Of a DNA stretch of 64,000 bases, positions 34,256 through 45,020 are shown in pieces; the stretch's first letter is position 1, and each line of letters begins with the position of its first letter. The DNA is taken from the NCBI RefSeq assembly GCF_010669225.1, contig NZ_CP048627.1:372001-436000 (forward strand). Reading direction: 5' to 3'. The notes below the pieces were generated by a model that saw only the letters and a list, made by a program, of their open reading frames with translations, did no database searches and had not been told where the DNA came from. The stretch is from Megamonas funiformis. Its GTDB lineage: Bacteria; Bacillota; Negativicutes; Selenomonadales; Selenomonadaceae. The position numbers were made by a program, and so were the translations under genes.

Positions 34256-34798
34256 ATGGCAAACATTCGTCCAGAAAAACAGGCCGCAGTTGCAGGTCTT
34301 AAAGAACAACTTAGCTCTGCAAAAGGTGCTGTATTAACAGGTTATAGAGGTTTAACTGTAGCTCAAGATATGAAACTTCGTGCTAAACTTCGTGAAGCAG
34401 GTGTTACTTATCATGTTGTAAAAAATACAATGGTTCGTATTGCTGCAAATGAAATTGGCTTAGAAGGTTTAGATCCAGTTCTTAACGGTACTACTGCTCT
34501 TGCAGTATCCGCTGATGATGCTGTAGCTCCAGCTAAAGTTATATATGAATTCATCAAAGAAAACAAACTTGAAAACACAGAAGTTTTAACTATTAAAGCT
34601 GGTCTTGTTGAAGGTAAAGTTATCAATGTTGAAGAAGTTAAAGCTTTGGCATCCCTACCATCCCGCGAAGTTCTCATCGCGAAAGTTCTTGGCAGTATGC
34701 AAGCTCCTATCTCTGGCGTTGTCAACGTACTTCAGGGTACTATTCGCAATGCAGTATATGTGCTTGATGCAATCCGCGCTCAGAAAGAATCTGCATAA
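34256..34798 (+). CDS. rplJ: Ribosomal protein L10
   Basis: 180 residues. Conserved RNA-binding start with ALTGYRGLTVAQ-like segment (VLTGYRGLTV near 28) and a C-terminal helix for L7/L12 dimers. Base of the ribosomal stalk. GAGAGGGGGTG precedes the ATG; expression is gated by the L10 leader. Confidence 0.98.
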   Translation: MANIRPEKQAAVAGLKEQLSSAKGAVLTGYRGLTVAQDMKLRAKLREAGVTYHVVKNTMVRIAANEIGLEGLDPVLNGTTALAVSADDAVAPAKVIYEFIKENKLENTEVLTIKAGLVEGKVINVEEVKALASLPSREVLIAKVLGSMQAPISGVVNVLQGTIRNAVYVLDAIRAQKESA

Positions 34799-34869
34799 GC
34801 AGACTCTCTCTATATAAATAATATAAAAATAAAATGAAATTAATGTTTTAAATTTGGAGGAATATAAAA

Positions 34870-35238
34870 ATGACTAAAGAAGAAATTATGCAAGCCATTG
34901 AAGAAATGACTGTTCTTGAATTATCCGAACTTGTAAAAGCTATGGAAGAAAAATTTGGTGTTAGCGCTGCTGCTCCTGTAGCTGTAGCTGCTGCTCCTGC
35001 AGCTGGTGCTGCTGCTGCTGAAGAAAAAACTGAATTCGATGTAATTCTTGCTTCCGCTGGCGACAAAAAAATCAACGTAATCAAAGTTGTTCGTGAAGTA
35101 ACTGGCCTTGGCTTAAAAGAAGCTAAAGCTTTAGTTGACGGTGCTCCTGCTCCTGTTAAAGAAGGTGCTTCCAAAGAAGACGCTGAAGCTTTAAAAGCTA
35201 AATTAGAAGAAGCTGGCGCAACTGTAGAACTTAAATAA
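34870..35238 (+). CDS. rplL: Ribosomal protein L7/L12
   Basis: 122 residues. N-terminal dimerisation domain (1-33), alanine-rich hinge (about 36-52) and C-terminal factor-binding domain with [15 protein letters not shown]. Stalk protein that recruits EF-Tu and EF-G. A strong terminator follows at 35269; rpoB, the usual next gene, is missing. Confidence 0.98.
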   Translation: MTKEEIMQAIEEMTVLELSELVKAMEEKFGVSAAAPVAVAAAPAAGAAAAEEKTEFDVILASAGDKKINVIKVVREVTGLGLKEAKALVDGAPAPVKEGASKEDAEALKAKLEEAGATVELK

Positions 35239-35268
35239 TTTTATTTTAAGTAAAGTTGATAAGCTATT

Positions 35269-35302
35269 AAAGGACACTGGATATTATCCGGTGTCCTTTT
35301 TG
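35269..35302 (+). terminator. Terminator after rplL
   Basis: AAAGGACAC (35269-35277) pairs with GTGTCCTTT (35291-35299), extended inward to a near-perfect stem (TGGATA/TATCCG, one wobble) and followed by T. It ends the L10 transcript before the insertion element. Confidence 0.88.
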
Positions 35303-35359
35303 TGCTTTTTACGATAATATTAGGTGAAAAATAAAAGGTTCTTTGTCAAATGTTGGGGT

Positions 35360-35392
35360 AAAGGATAGACAAATTTTTGTCTATCCTTTTTC
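35360..35392 (+). terminator. Terminator hairpin inside the IS left end
   Basis: AAAGGATAGACAAA (35360-35373) pairs with 35376-35389, followed by a pyrimidine/T tract. It would stop transcription entering the element from rplL. Confidence 0.75.
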
Positions 35393-35398
35393 TCTTTT

Positions 35399-36528
35399 TT
35401 AAGCCAAATATAATATTCTTTTCCTAAATCTATCAAATCTTCTTACACCAAAACTTATTCTTTTTAAAACTTTTATCTTATTGTTTTTTCCTTCTGTAAA
35501 TCCATTTGTATATCCTGTTTCAAATCCTTTTACTATTGGATTAAACCACCTGTACATCGTTTCTGCTACTTTATTGTATTCTTTTATATTGCTTCTTTTT
35601 TGTTTTTCTCTTTTTCCATTAATTCATAAAAAGCTTCTTTTAGTTCATATGCTTCTCTTAATTTTTCTGACACTGTCAACATCATTTCTAGTTGCTTTCT
35701 ATCTTCTTCTTTCTTTAATTTTTTATTCCTTTTTAATAATATCCATCTACTTCTTTTGAAATATTTTCTTCTGTCATTTCCAAAGCTTTTTTGTACTTCT
35801 TTTCTTATGTTTTCTAATGCCCACTGTACATATCGGCATATGTGAAATTTATCTACCACTATCTTGGCATTTGGAAAACAATTCCAAATTACTTGTTTAA
35901 AGGATTTATTCATATCCATTACTACATACTTTACTTTGCATCTGTCTTTATAACTGAACTTCAAAAAATAATGTTCCAGATACTCAACTCTCCTTGTCGG
36001 AAGAACATCCAATGTCTTTTTAGCTATAGGATCGTTTATTACAAATTGAAATTTTTCTTTAGCAGCATTGCCTTTAAATTCATCAATAGAAATAATTTCC
36101 GGAAGATGAACTGTTTTAGTAGAAATTTTATCAATAAGTCTTAAAACGGTAGAAACGGAAAGCTTATTATCTTTGGCAATAGAAGAGGCGGATTTCAAAA
36201 AACTTATTTGGCTGAGAATAAATTTAATAAAAGAAGTAGTCATACGTTGGTATTTACCAAGAAAAGAGATGTTTTCAATGAAGCGTTTATTGCAAAAAGG
36301 GCAGCGATAGCGACGTTTAGAAATAAAGATAGAAAAAGATTGTGTACAATAAGTTAAATGATGTATTTTTTGTAAGCGATAGTCATGAACAGAGTTAGTA
36401 GTATGATGACAGCAAGGACAAAGATGAGGTTTACGAGGTAATTGAATAGTAACAGAAGAATCAGAGAAATTTATAATAGAAACATCTTTTAAATTTAATA
36501 AAATTTGTATATAATTAGAATGAAACAT
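35399..36528 (-). pseudogene. ISL3 transposase with a frame change near the C-terminus
   Basis: The first frame gives 314 residues (36528-35584): an N-terminal zinc-finger-like segment (CPCC, CPFCNKRF), a helix-turn-helix and the DDE catalytic core (ISIDEFKG, VVMDMNKSFK, VVDKFHICRYV). The expected C-terminus (YTNGFTEGKNNKIKVLKR...FRKRIL) continues in the -1 frame to a stop at 35399, for about 376 residues in total. The frames meet near 35590-35620 in an A-rich tract including CAAAAAAG. Either a one-base indel inactivated it or slippage rescues it. Confidence 0.8.
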
Positions 36529-36683
36529 AAAACCATTCCTTTCTAAGATATTTGTTGTGGTGACTATATTTTAACCGAAAAGAATGGATTTGTGCTTCTT
36601 TTTTTGTAAAAAAATAAATGTTGAAGCAAGAGAATTTTCTCTTACCCCAACATTTATTATAGAACCAAAAAATCTAAAGGCTG

Positions 36684-36920
36684 GTGAATATTTTGTTTAA
36701 TTTATTAAAAAAAGTAATTTATATCCCATTAAAAGATAATCCAAATCCTAATTTTATAGAAATACAGGATTTGATAAATCAATATTGTAAGGAATATAAT
36801 TACACTTTAAGATTTATAGATGATAAAGAAATAGAAATTGATGGGAAAAAATATGTTTATAGCAAAGATTTTGAGTCGGGTAGTAGAGGAAATTATGCAA
36901 TAAAGTGTATAGAAAAGTAA
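36684..36920 (+). CDS. Small hypothetical protein next to the IS end
   Basis: 78 residues from a GTG 17 bases beyond the right IS end; AAAGG just upstream is a weak, close ribosome binding site. The protein has a hydrophobic N-terminal stretch, then charged alpha/beta sequence (RFIDDKEIEIDGKKYVYSKDF). I recognise no family. It may be the 3' remnant of a longer gene cut by the IS, or carried in by a rearrangement. Confidence 0.45.
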   Translation: MNILFNLLKKVIYIPLKDNPNPNFIEIQDLINQYCKEYNYTLRFIDDKEIEIDGKKYVYSKDFESGSRGNYAIKCIEK

Positions 36921-37067
36921 CTTTAAAAATAAAAATATTTTTAGAAAATTTATTTATTTTGTTCATAACATTGTATAAATGCTTGTAATATAAGGGTTTT
37001 TACGATGTTTGTTTTTAAATATGATACGCCAGGATGCGTGTATATAAAAATACTTATAAAATATGTG

Positions 37068-37096
37068 TTGACAATGCTTTTTAATGATGATAATAT
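37068..37096 (+). promoter_or_regulatory. Consensus promoter of the L7Ae-like-rpsL-rpsG-fusA-tuf operon
   Basis: Perfect TTGACA (37068-37073), a 17-base spacer and TAATAT (37091-37096). It makes the str operon independent of any upstream rpoBC transcript. Confidence 0.85.
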
Positions 37097-37141
37097 TAAT
37101 GAGTGCCTGAAATCTGTCAGTTAGTATTTAGGAGTGATAAA

Positions 37142-37381
37142 ATGACAGTTACACTGAAAAATGCTAAACGCGTTATTGGCATAAAACAAGTTACTAAAGC
37201 GGTGAAAAACGATTTAGCGAAATGTGTTTACGTAGCAGATGACGCAGATGATAGAGTTTTAAGCCCTTTAAAAGAGCTTTGTATGACTAAAAATGTAGAA
37301 ATGATTTTTGGAAATACAATGGCTGAACTAGGTAAATCCTGTAACATTGAAGTAGGAGCTGCTGCGGTAGCATTACTTTAA
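37142..37381 (+). CDS. L7Ae-family RNA-binding protein (YbxF/RplGB type)
   Basis: 79 residues from ATG 37142, chosen because AGGAG lies seven bases upstream; a longer reading from 37103 has no such site. L7Ae fold binding kink-turn RNA (AKCVYVADDADDRVLSPLKELC). In Firmicutes this gene normally stands between rpoC and rpsL; here rpsL follows but rpoC does not precede. Its role on the ribosome is not established. Confidence 0.93.
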   Translation: MTVTLKNAKRVIGIKQVTKAVKNDLAKCVYVADDADDRVLSPLKELCMTKNVEMIFGNTMAELGKSCNIEVGAAAVALL

Positions 37382-37403
37382 GGGATACCGTTAACTAAGC
37401 TGA

Positions 37404-37475
37404 AAATCTCACAGCAAGTGAGATTTCTTAATCTAAAATATCCGAAACAAGGATAGGGCTTTGAAGCCTTTGGAA
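37404..37475 (+). ncRNA. rpsL leader hairpins
   Basis: The 116 bases before rpsL hold three small hairpins: AAATCTCAC/GTGAGATTT (37404-37412 with 37418-37426), ATCC/GGAT (from about 37439) and GGCTT/AAGCC (from about 37458). The first has a weak T-rich tail and could attenuate. A regulatory role is suggested, not shown. Confidence 0.45.
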
Positions 37476-37497
37476 ATTTGAGGAAGGAGGTGCATGT

Positions 37498-37875
37498 ATG
37501 CCTACAATAAATCAGTTGATTCGTAAAAGCAGACAGAGCATGCAGGAAAAATCTACAGCACCGGCATTAAAAAATTGCCCGCAGAAACGTGGTGTTTGCA
37601 CAAGAGTATATACTACTACTCCTAAAAAACCAAACTCCGCATTGCGTAAAGTTGCCCGTGTTCGTTTAACGAATAGTATTGAAGTAACAGCTTATATCCC
37701 TGGTATTGGTCACAATCTTCAGGAACATAGTGTTGTTTTAATTAGAGGCGGTCGTGTAAAAGACTTACCAGGTGTGCGTTATCACATCATTCGTGGTTCT
37801 TTGGATACTGCAGGTGTTCAAAACCGTGAACAAGGAAGATCTAAATACGGTGCAAAACGTCCTAAGAAAAAATAA
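37498..37875 (+). CDS. rpsL: Ribosomal protein S12
   Basis: 125 residues. Contains the streptomycin-related [15 protein letters not shown] and [26 protein letters not shown] segments of the decoding centre with wild-type lysines. AGGAAGGAGGTG precedes the ATG. Confidence 0.99.
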   Translation: MPTINQLIRKSRQSMQEKSTAPALKNCPQKRGVCTRVYTTTPKKPNSALRKVARVRLTNSIEVTAYIPGIGHNLQEHSVVLIRGGRVKDLPGVRYHIIRGSLDTAGVQNREQGRSKYGAKRPKKK

Positions 37876-37899
37876 TTACTAAAACATTGAAGACTATGA

Positions 37900-38385
<486 letters not shown>

Positions 38386-38426
38386 TTTTAAAGTATCTTT
38401 TGTATAATATAAGGAGCGATGAGTAA

Positions 38427-40505
38427 GTGGCAAGAGCATTTTCACTCGAAAAAACTCGTAACATTGGTATTATAGCACATATTGATGCTGGTAAAACCAC
38501 TACTACAGAGCGTATTCTGTTCTACACAGGTATACTTCATAAAATGGGTGAAGTTCATGAAGGTGGAGCAACAATGGACTGGATGGCACAGGAAAAAGAA
38601 AGAGGTATTACAATTACTTCTGCTGCTACAACTTGCCATTGGAAAAACCATCGTATTAACATCATTGATACACCAGGTCACGTGGATTTCACAGTTGAAG
38701 TAGAACGCTCTCTTAAAGTACTTGATGGTGCTGTTACTGTATTATCCGCAAAAAGCGGTGTTGAACCTCAATCTGAAACAGTTTGGCGTCAAGCTGAAAG
38801 ATATCATGTACCTCGTATGGTATACGTTAACAAAATGGATATCATCGGTGCTGACTTCTATAATGTTCTCAAAATGATGGTTGAACGTCTTAACGCACAT
38901 CCAGTTGCTATTCAGATTCCAATCGGATCTGAAGATACTTTCCAAGGTCTTATTGACTTAATTAAAATGAAAGCTGTAATCTACGAAGAAGATTATACAA
39001 AAGAGCCTGAAGCCGTAGAAATTCCAGCTGAATATAAAGAAAAAGCTGAAGAATATCGTCAGAAAATGCTTGATTCTGTTGCAGAAACAGATGATGAATT
39101 AATGATGAAATATCTTGAAGGTGAAGAACTTACTGAAGAAGAAATCAAAGCTGCAATTCGTAAAGCTACAATCGCTTGCGAAATTACTCCAGTAGTTTGC
39201 GGTTCTTCTTACAAAGATAAAGGTATTCAGCCTATGCTTGATGCTGTTGTTGACTATATGCCAGCTCCAGTTGATATTCCAGCAATCAAAGGTATAAATC
39301 CTGATACAAATGAAGAAGACAAACGTGAATCTAGCGACGAAGAACCATTCGCAGCGTTAGCATTCAAAATTATGGCTGACCCATTTGTTGGTAAACTCGC
39401 ATTCTTCCGTGTTTACTCCGGTACATTAAATGCTGGTTCTTATGTATTTAACTCTACAAAAGGCAAAAAAGAACGTATCGGACGTATTTTACAGATGCAT
39501 GCAAACAACCGTAAAGAAATTGAAGTTGTTTACAGCGGTGATATCGCTGCTGCTGTAGGTCTTAAAGATACTACAACAGGTGATACACTTTGCGATGAAA
39601 ATCATCCAATCATTCTTGAATCTATGGAATTCCCAGATCCAGTTATTTCCGTAGCTGTAGAACCAAAAACTAAAGCTGACCAGGAAAAAATGGGTATTGC
39701 TCTCCAGAAATTAGCAGAAGAAGATCCTACATTCCGTGTAAGAACTGATGCTGAAACTGGACAGACAATTATCTCTGGTATGGGTGAATTACATCTCGAT
39801 ATTATCGTAGACCGTATGAGCCGCGAATTTAAAGTAGATTGTAAAGTAGGTAAACCACAGGTTGCTTACCGTGAAACAATCCGCAAAACAGTTAAATCTG
39901 AAGGTAAATTCGTTCGTCAGTCCGGTGGTAAAGGTCAGTATGGTCATTGCTGGATTGAACTCATTCCACAAGATCCAGGTGAAGGTTTCTCCTTCGAAAG
40001 CAAAATCGTTGGTGGTGCTATTCCTAAAGAATACATCGGACCAATCGAAAATGGTATCAAAGAAGCTATGGAAAACGGTGTTGTTGCTGGTTATCCAATG
40101 GTTGATATCAAAGCTATCGTTTATGATGGTTCTTATCATGAAGTTGACTCCTCAGAAATGGCCTTCAAAGTTGCAGGTTCTATGGCATTCAAAGCTGGTG
40201 CTTTAAAAGCAAATCCAGTATTATTAGAACCATATGTAAAAGTTGAAGTTACTGTTCCTGAAGAATACATGGGCGATGTAATTGGTGACTTAAACTCCCG
40301 TCGTGGTCGTATCGAAGGTATGGAACCACGCAATGGTGTACAAGTAATCAACGCATTTGTTCCACTTTCTGAAATGTTCGGTTATGCAACCGACTTACGC
40401 TCTAAAACACAGGGTCGTGGGAACTACTCCATGGAAGTTTCTTACTATGATGAAGTTCCTAAAAATATATCTGATGCTATTGTCGCTAAAACAAAAGGCG
40501 AATAA
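38427..40505 (+). CDS. fusA: Elongation factor G
   Basis: 692 residues, standard EF-G. G1 [12 protein letters not shown] near 18-29, G3 DTPGHVDF, G4 NKMD and domains II to V present. Catalyses ribosomal translocation. The start is GTG 38427, with AAGGAG 11 bases upstream. Single copy in this window. Confidence 0.99.
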   Translation: MARAFSLEKTRNIGIIAHIDAGKTTTTERILFYTGILHKMGEVHEGGATMDWMAQEKERGITITSAATTCHWKNHRINIIDTPGHVDFTVEVERSLKVLDGAVTVLSAKSGVEPQSETVWRQAERYHVPRMVYVNKMDIIGADFYNVLKMMVERLNAHPVAIQIPIGSEDTFQGLIDLIKMKAVIYEEDYTKEPEAVEIPAEYKEKAEEYRQKMLDSVAETDDELMMKYLEGEELTEEEIKAAIRKATIACEITPVVCGSSYKDKGIQPMLDAVVDYMPAPVDIPAIKGINPDTNEEDKRESSDEEPFAALAFKIMADPFVGKLAFFRVYSGTLNAGSYVFNSTKGKKERIGRILQMHANNRKEIEVVYSGDIAAAVGLKDTTTGDTLCDENHPIILESMEFPDPVISVAVEPKTKADQEKMGIALQKLAEEDPTFRVRTDAETGQTIISGMGELHLDIIVDRMSREFKVDCKVGKPQVAYRETIRKTVKSEGKFVRQSGGKGQYGHCWIELIPQDPGEGFSFESKIVGGAIPKEYIGPIENGIKEAMENGVVAGYPMVDIKAIVYDGSYHEVDSSEMAFKVAGSMAFKAGALKANPVLLEPYVKVEVTVPEEYMGDVIGDLNSRRGRIEGMEPRNGVQVINAFVPLSEMFGYATDLRSKTQGRGNYSMEVSYYDEVPKNISDAIVAKTKGE

Positions 40506-40525
40506 TAAAGGAGGAAATTAATTAA

Positions 40526-41713
40526 ATGGCTAAACAGAAGTTTGAAAGAACTAAACCACATGTAAACATTGGTACAATCGGTCACGTTGACCATGGTAAA
40601 ACTACTTTAACTGCTGCTATCACTAAAGTTTTATCTGAAAAAGGTATGGCTCAGTTCGAAGATTACAGCATGATTGATAAAGCTCCAGAAGAACGTGAAC
40701 GTGGTATTACAATCAACACTGCACACGTTGAATATGAAACTGACAGCAGACACTATGCACACGTTGACTGCCCAGGCCATGCTGACTATGTTAAAAACAT
40801 GATCACTGGTGCTGCTCAGATGGACGGTGCTATCCTCGTTGTTAGCGCTGCTGATGGCCCTATGCCACAGACTCGTGAACACATTCTTCTTGCTCGTCAG
40901 GTTGGTGTTCCTGCAATCGTTGTATTCCTTAACAAAGCTGACCAGGTTGACGATCCTGAACTTCTCGAACTCGTTGAAATGGAAGTTCGTGAGCTTCTTT
41001 CCAGCTATGACTTCCCAGGTGATGATATCCCTGTAATAACTGGTTCCGCTCTTCAAGCTCTTGAAGGCGATGCAGCTGCTAAAGAAAAAATTCTTGAATT
41101 AATGCAAGCTGTTGATGATTATATCCCAACTCCAACTCGTGACACTGATAAACCATTCTTAATGCCAGTTGAAGACGTATTCACAATCACTGGTCGTGGT
41201 ACAGTTGCTACTGGTCGTGTAGAACGTGGTGAACTCAAACTTGGTGACACTGTTGAAATCGTTGGTCTTTCTGAAGAAAAGAAATCCACTACTGTAACTG
41301 GTATCGAAATGTTCCGCAAAATGCTTGATAGCGCTGTTGCTGGTGACAACATCGGTGCATTACTTCGTGGTGTAGACCGTAAAGAAATTGAACGTGGTCA
41401 AGTACTTGCTAAACCTGGTACTATTCATCCACACAAAAAATTCAAAGCTCAGGTTTACGTTCTTACTAAAGAAGAAGGTGGACGTCATACTCCATTCTTC
41501 TCCAACTATCGACCACAGTTCTATTTCCGTACTACTGACGTTACTGGTGTTGTAACTCTTCCAGAAGGTACTGAAATGGTTATGCCTGGCGATAACATTG
41601 AAATGTCTATCGAACTTATCACTCCAATCGCTATTGAAAAAGGTCTTCGCTTCGCTATTCGTGAAGGTGGCCATACAGTAGGCGCTGGTCGTGTAATCGA
41701 AATCGACGAATAA
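40526..41713 (+). CDS. tuf: Elongation factor Tu
   Basis: 395 residues. G1 GHVDHGKTT (19-27), G3 DCPGHADY, G4 NKAD; domains II and III complete. Delivers aminoacyl-tRNA. AAGGAGG before the ATG, 20 bases after fusA. Codon use is more strongly biased than in neighbours, as expected for a very highly expressed gene. Confidence 0.99.
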   Translation: MAKQKFERTKPHVNIGTIGHVDHGKTTLTAAITKVLSEKGMAQFEDYSMIDKAPEERERGITINTAHVEYETDSRHYAHVDCPGHADYVKNMITGAAQMDGAILVVSAADGPMPQTREHILLARQVGVPAIVVFLNKADQVDDPELLELVEMEVRELLSSYDFPGDDIPVITGSALQALEGDAAAKEKILELMQAVDDYIPTPTRDTDKPFLMPVEDVFTITGRGTVATGRVERGELKLGDTVEIVGLSEEKKSTTVTGIEMFRKMLDSAVAGDNIGALLRGVDRKEIERGQVLAKPGTIHPHKKFKAQVYVLTKEEGGRHTPFFSNYRPQFYFRTTDVTGVVTLPEGTEMVMPGDNIEMSIELITPIAIEKGLRFAIREGGHTVGAGRVIEIDE

Positions 41714-41747
41714 TTTCAAGCTTAAGCTTATTACTTTTAATAATTAA

Positions 41748-41790
41748 TTTATATAAGGGCGGCATTTTGCTGCCCTTATATAAAGTTCTT
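41748..41790 (+). terminator. Hairpin between tuf and the S10 operon
   Basis: TTTATATAAGGGC (41748-41760) pairs with GCCCTTATATAAA (41772-41784). The following T-run is short (GTTCTTTT), so some read-through into rpsJ is likely. Confidence 0.75.
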
Positions 41791-41794
41791 TTAA

Positions 41795-41885
41795 AATGCG
41801 ATGACGCGGCAGATTGCTTGCATAAGGCAAGGGAACTGGCGTGGAGAAATTGTCCGGGTCATGAATCTGGGCGACAAGGAGGAAA
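41795..41885 (+). ncRNA. Possible structured leader of the S10 operon
   Basis: Between the tuf hairpin and rpsJ are 100 bases, GC-richer than other spacers here, with CTTGC/GCAAG (41817-41821 with 41827-41831) and TTGTC/GACAA (41850-41854 with 41873-41877). The second helix abuts the rpsJ ribosome binding site (41878-41882), so its formation could affect translation. No family recognised. Confidence 0.4.
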
Positions 41886-41890
41886 ATAAT

Positions 41891-42202
41891 TTGGCTAAAC
41901 AGCAGAAAATCAGAATTCGTTTAAAAGCATATGATCATAAAGCACTTGATCAGAGCTCCGTTAAAATTGTTGAAACAGCTAAAAGAACAGGTGCAATGGT
42001 ATCAGGTCCTATTCCATTGCCTACCGAAAAAAATATTTTTACAATTTTAAGATCTCCACATGTTAATAAAGACTCTCGTGAACAGTTCGAAATGAGAACT
42101 CACAAACGTCTTATTGATATTTTAGAACCAACATCTAAAACTGTTGACGCTTTAATGCGTTTAGATTTGCCAGCAGGTGTGGATATCGAAATTAAATTGT
42201 AA
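41891..42202 (+). CDS. rpsJ: Ribosomal protein S10
   Basis: 103 residues from TTG 41891, eight bases after GGAGG. An in-frame extension back to 41801 exists but covers leader RNA and has no conserved sequence. Contains [14 protein letters not shown] and the [19 protein letters not shown] loop. First gene of the S10-spc-alpha cluster; also NusE in antitermination. Confidence 0.97.
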   Translation: MAKQQKIRIRLKAYDHKALDQSSVKIVETAKRTGAMVSGPIPLPTEKNIFTILRSPHVNKDSREQFEMRTHKRLIDILEPTSKTVDALMRLDLPAGVDIEIKL

Positions 42203-42218
42203 GAGGAGGTGGCAATAG

Positions 42219-42860
42219 ATGGCAAAAGTAATTTTAGGTAAAAAACTTGGCATGACTCAAATCTTTACTGAAGAAGGTAAAGTAGTTCCTGTTACAGTTG
42301 TAGAATCCGGTAAAAATGTTGTTCTTCAGAGCAAAACTGTTGAAACTGATGGCTACAATGCCGTTCAGATTGGCTTTGGAACAGTTAAAGAAAAAAATGT
42401 AACTAAACCAATGAAAGGCCATTTCGCAAAAGCTGGCGTTGAACCAGTAAAATTTATTCGTGAATTACGCCTTGCAGATGTTCCTGAATATAAAGCTGGT
42501 GACTCCATCAGCGTTGACATATTTGGTGCCGGTGATTTAGTTGATGTTACTGGTACTTCCAAAGGTAAAGGTTTTGCCGGCGGTATTAAACGTCATAACT
42601 TTGCTAGAGGTCCTATGGGTCACGGTTCTAAATCTCATCGTGAACCAGGTTCTACAGGTGCTATGATTTCTGGTCATGGTGGACGTGTACTAAAAGGTAA
42701 AAAATTACCAGGCCGTATGGGTGGCGCTAAAGTTACAGTTCAGCGTTTAAGCGTTGTACGTGTTGATGCAGACCGTAACCTTATTTTAATCAAAGGTGCT
42801 ATTCCTGGTGCTAAAAATAGCTTTGTTGTAATTAAAGATACAGTTAAACCTAAGAAATAA
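42219..42860 (+). CDS. rplC: Ribosomal protein L3
   Basis: 213 residues. Begins [15 protein letters not shown]; contains [17 protein letters not shown] and [12 protein letters not shown] approaching the peptidyl transferase centre. AGAGGAGGTG before the ATG, 16 bases after rpsJ. Confidence 0.99.
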   Translation: MAKVILGKKLGMTQIFTEEGKVVPVTVVESGKNVVLQSKTVETDGYNAVQIGFGTVKEKNVTKPMKGHFAKAGVEPVKFIRELRLADVPEYKAGDSISVDIFGAGDLVDVTGTSKGKGFAGGIKRHNFARGPMGHGSKSHREPGSTGAMISGHGGRVLKGKKLPGRMGGAKVTVQRLSVVRVDADRNLILIKGAIPGAKNSFVVIKDTVKPKK

Positions 42861-42886
42861 TAATTGGAAGGAGGATATGCTATATT

Positions 42887-43510
42887 ATGCCTAAAGTAGC
42901 AGTTTATACAGTTGCCGGCCAGCAGATCGGTGATATCGAATTAAATGAAAGCGTATTTGGCGTTGAAGTTAACGAAGGTCTTGTTCATCAAGCAGTTGTA
43001 ATGCAGTTGGCAGCTCAGCGTTTAGGAACGCATGCAACAAAAACTAGAGGTTTAGTACGCGGTGGCGGTCGTAAACCTTGGAAACAAAAAGGTACAGGTC
43101 GTGCTCGTAGCGGAAGCACCCGTTCCCCACTTTGGGTAGGCGGTGGTACAGTTTTTGGTCCATCTCCTCGTTCCTATGCATTCAGAATGCCTCGTAAACA
43201 GCGTCGTTTAGCAATTAAATGCGCTTTAACAGATAAAGTAAACAATGGTGATTTCATTGTATTAGAAAGCTTAGATTTCGCAGCTCCTAAAACAAAAGAA
43301 GTTGTAAAAATGATGAGCGATTTCAACGTTGCAGAGAAAGCTCTTATCGTTACTGCTGATGTAGTAGAAAACGTAGAGAAATCTTCTCGCAATATCCCTG
43401 GTGTAAAAGCTATCAGTTCTTGCGGATTAAATGTATATGATATCTTAAATCATAACAAACTCTTCATTACTAAAGATGCTATTACACGTATTGAGGAGGT
43501 ATTAGCATAA
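42887..43510 (+). CDS. rplD: Ribosomal protein L4
   Basis: 207 residues. The extended exit-tunnel loop with [16 protein letters not shown] (around 62-77) is intact. Its TAA overlaps the rplW ATG by one base, so the two are coupled. Whether L4 represses this operon as in E. coli is not known for this lineage. Confidence 0.99.
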   Translation: MPKVAVYTVAGQQIGDIELNESVFGVEVNEGLVHQAVVMQLAAQRLGTHATKTRGLVRGGGRKPWKQKGTGRARSGSTRSPLWVGGGTVFGPSPRSYAFRMPRKQRRLAIKCALTDKVNNGDFIVLESLDFAAPKTKEVVKMMSDFNVAEKALIVTADVVENVEKSSRNIPGVKAISSCGLNVYDILNHNKLFITKDAITRIEEVLA

Positions 43511-43791
43511 TGGAAGCTAGAGATATCATTATCAGACCGCTTGTTACAGAAATGACAACTGAATTGATGGAAGAAGGCAAATACGTATTTGTAGTTGCTA
43601 AAGAAGCTAACAAAATTGAAATTGCCAAAGCAGTATCTACTATCTTCAACGTAAAAGTTGAATCCGTAAATACAGTTAACGTTCTTGGTAAAGTAAAACG
43701 TATGGGCCGTAATCTTGGCAAACGTTCTGACTATAAAAAAGCAATCGTAAAACTTGCAGCTGGAGAAACTATCGAGTTCTTCCAAGCTTAA
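43510..43791 (+). CDS. rplW: Ribosomal protein L23
   Basis: 93 residues. Docking site for trigger factor and SRP at the tunnel exit. Starts [14 protein letters not shown]. Translationally coupled to rplD; GAGGAGG lies inside the rplD end. Confidence 0.98.
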   Translation: MEARDIIIRPLVTEMTTELMEEGKYVFVVAKEANKIEIAKAVSTIFNVKVESVNTVNVLGKVKRMGRNLGKRSDYKKAIVKLAAGETIEFFQA

Positions 43792-43818
43792 GTAAAAAAT
43801 AAAAAGGAGGTTAATTAA

Positions 43819-44655
43819 GTGGCAGTAAAGAGTTTTAAACCTTATTCTGCAGGTAGAAGATTTATGACTGTTTCTTCTTTCGAAGAAATTACAGCAAAAA
43901 AACCTGAGAAATCCTTGGTTGAAAGTCTTAAAAAGAATGGTGGTCGTAACTTCCAGGGCCGTTTAACAGTAAGACATCAAGGCGGCGGACACAAACGTTT
44001 ATATCGTGTAATCGATTTCAAACGTAATAAAGATGGTGTTCCAGCACGCGTTGCTACTATAGAATATGATCCAAACCGTAGCGCTCGTATCGCACTTCTT
44101 AACTATTTCGATGGTGAGAAACGTTACATCTTAGCTCCAGATGGATTAAAAGTTGGTGACCAGATTGTATCCGGTCCAGAAGCAGATATTAAAGTAGGTA
44201 ATGCATTACCACTTGCTAATATTCCACTTGGTACATTAGTACACAACATTGAAATGAAAATCGGTAAAGGCGGTCAGATGGTTCGTTCCGCTGGTGCAGC
44301 TGCTCAGCTTATGGCTAAAGAAGGCAACTATGCTCTCTTACGTATGCCATCTGGTGAAATCCGTAAAATCCATATCAATTGCCGTGCAACAATCGGTCAG
44401 ATTGGTAACTTAGAACATGAAAACCTCACAATTGGTAAAGCAGGTCGTAACCGTTGGTTAGGCGTTCGTCCTGAAAACCGTGGTGTTGCGATGAACCCTA
44501 ATGACCATCCACATGGTGGTGGGGAAGGCCGTAGCCCAGTTGGACGTAAACATCCTGTTACTAAATGGGGTAAATGTGCTATGGGTGCTAAAACTCGCCG
44601 TAAAAAAGCATCTGATAAACTCATCGTTAAACGTCGTGCAAAACGTCGTAAATAA
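43819..44655 (+). CDS. rplB: Ribosomal protein L2
   Basis: 278 residues. [25 protein letters not shown] (from about 220) is the peptidyl-transferase-associated L2 signature with the conserved histidine. GTG start at 43819, AAGGAGG ten bases upstream. Confidence 0.99.
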   Translation: MAVKSFKPYSAGRRFMTVSSFEEITAKKPEKSLVESLKKNGGRNFQGRLTVRHQGGGHKRLYRVIDFKRNKDGVPARVATIEYDPNRSARIALLNYFDGEKRYILAPDGLKVGDQIVSGPEADIKVGNALPLANIPLGTLVHNIEMKIGKGGQMVRSAGAAAQLMAKEGNYALLRMPSGEIRKIHINCRATIGQIGNLEHENLTIGKAGRNRWLGVRPENRGVAMNPNDHPHGGGEGRSPVGRKHPVTKWGKCAMGAKTRRKKASDKLIVKRRAKRRK

Positions 44656-44717
44656 TAAATTTATGAATAAGGTAGCTTAATTGATTACCTTATTCTAAAA
44701 TGAAAGGAGGACATATT

Positions 44718-44999
44718 TTGTCAAGATCAGTAAAAAAAGGACCTTACGTTGCAGAAAGCCTTGAAAAGAAAATTGATGCTTTAAATGCAGCTAATGACAA
44801 AAAAGTTGTTAAAACTTGGTCCCGCAGTTCGACAATCCTTCCTACATTTGTAGGCCATACAATTGCAGTTCATGATGGTCGCAAACATGTACCTGTATAT
44901 GTTACAGAAGACATGGTTGGTCATAAACTTGGTGAATTTGCACCAACAAGAACTTACAAAGGCCATGCTGGCGAAGAAAGACGTACATCTTTAAGATAA
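44718..44999 (+). CDS. rpsS: Ribosomal protein S19
   Basis: 93 residues from TTG 44718, with GGAGG at 44705-44709. An upstream ATG at 44700 lies before that site and would add six unconserved residues. Contains [10 protein letters not shown] and the [11 protein letters not shown] end. Head of the small subunit. Confidence 0.97.
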   Translation: MSRSVKKGPYVAESLEKKIDALNAANDKKVVKTWSRSSTILPTFVGHTIAVHDGRKHVPVYVTEDMVGHKLGEFAPTRTYKGHAGEERRTSLR

Positions 45000-45020
45000 T
45001 TGTTGAAAGGAGGAACAACT

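Larger units (their letters stand above)
35337..36666 (-). mobile_element. ISL3-family insertion sequence (1330 bp)
   Basis: The ends are inverted repeats of 25 bases with 21 matches: GGTTCT...AAATGTTGGGGTAA at 35337-35361 and its complement at 36642-36666. Inside is an ISL3-type transposase gene on the minus strand. The family normally makes 8-bp target duplications; the flanks (AAATAAAA and AAAAAATC) are A-rich but not a clean duplication, so a past recombination at one end is possible. The element lies between rplL and the L7Ae-like gene, where rpoB-rpoC is expected. Confidence 0.9.

Noticed and set aside
34082-34309. Minus-strand ORF in the rplA-rplJ gap
   Set aside because: The region is explained by the L10 leader and its attenuator; there is no ribosome binding site for the ORF.
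35481-36144. Plus-strand ORFs in the insertion sequence
   Set aside because: Antisense shadows of the transposase, with no ribosome binding sites.
35329-36674. 8-bp target-site duplication around the IS
   Set aside because: The flanks AAATAAAA and AAAAAATC share only A-richness; calling a duplication would be overreading.
41801-41890. Longer S10 starting at 41801
   Set aside because: The extra 30 residues are not S10-like, lie in leader sequence and precede the GGAGG site used by TTG 41891.
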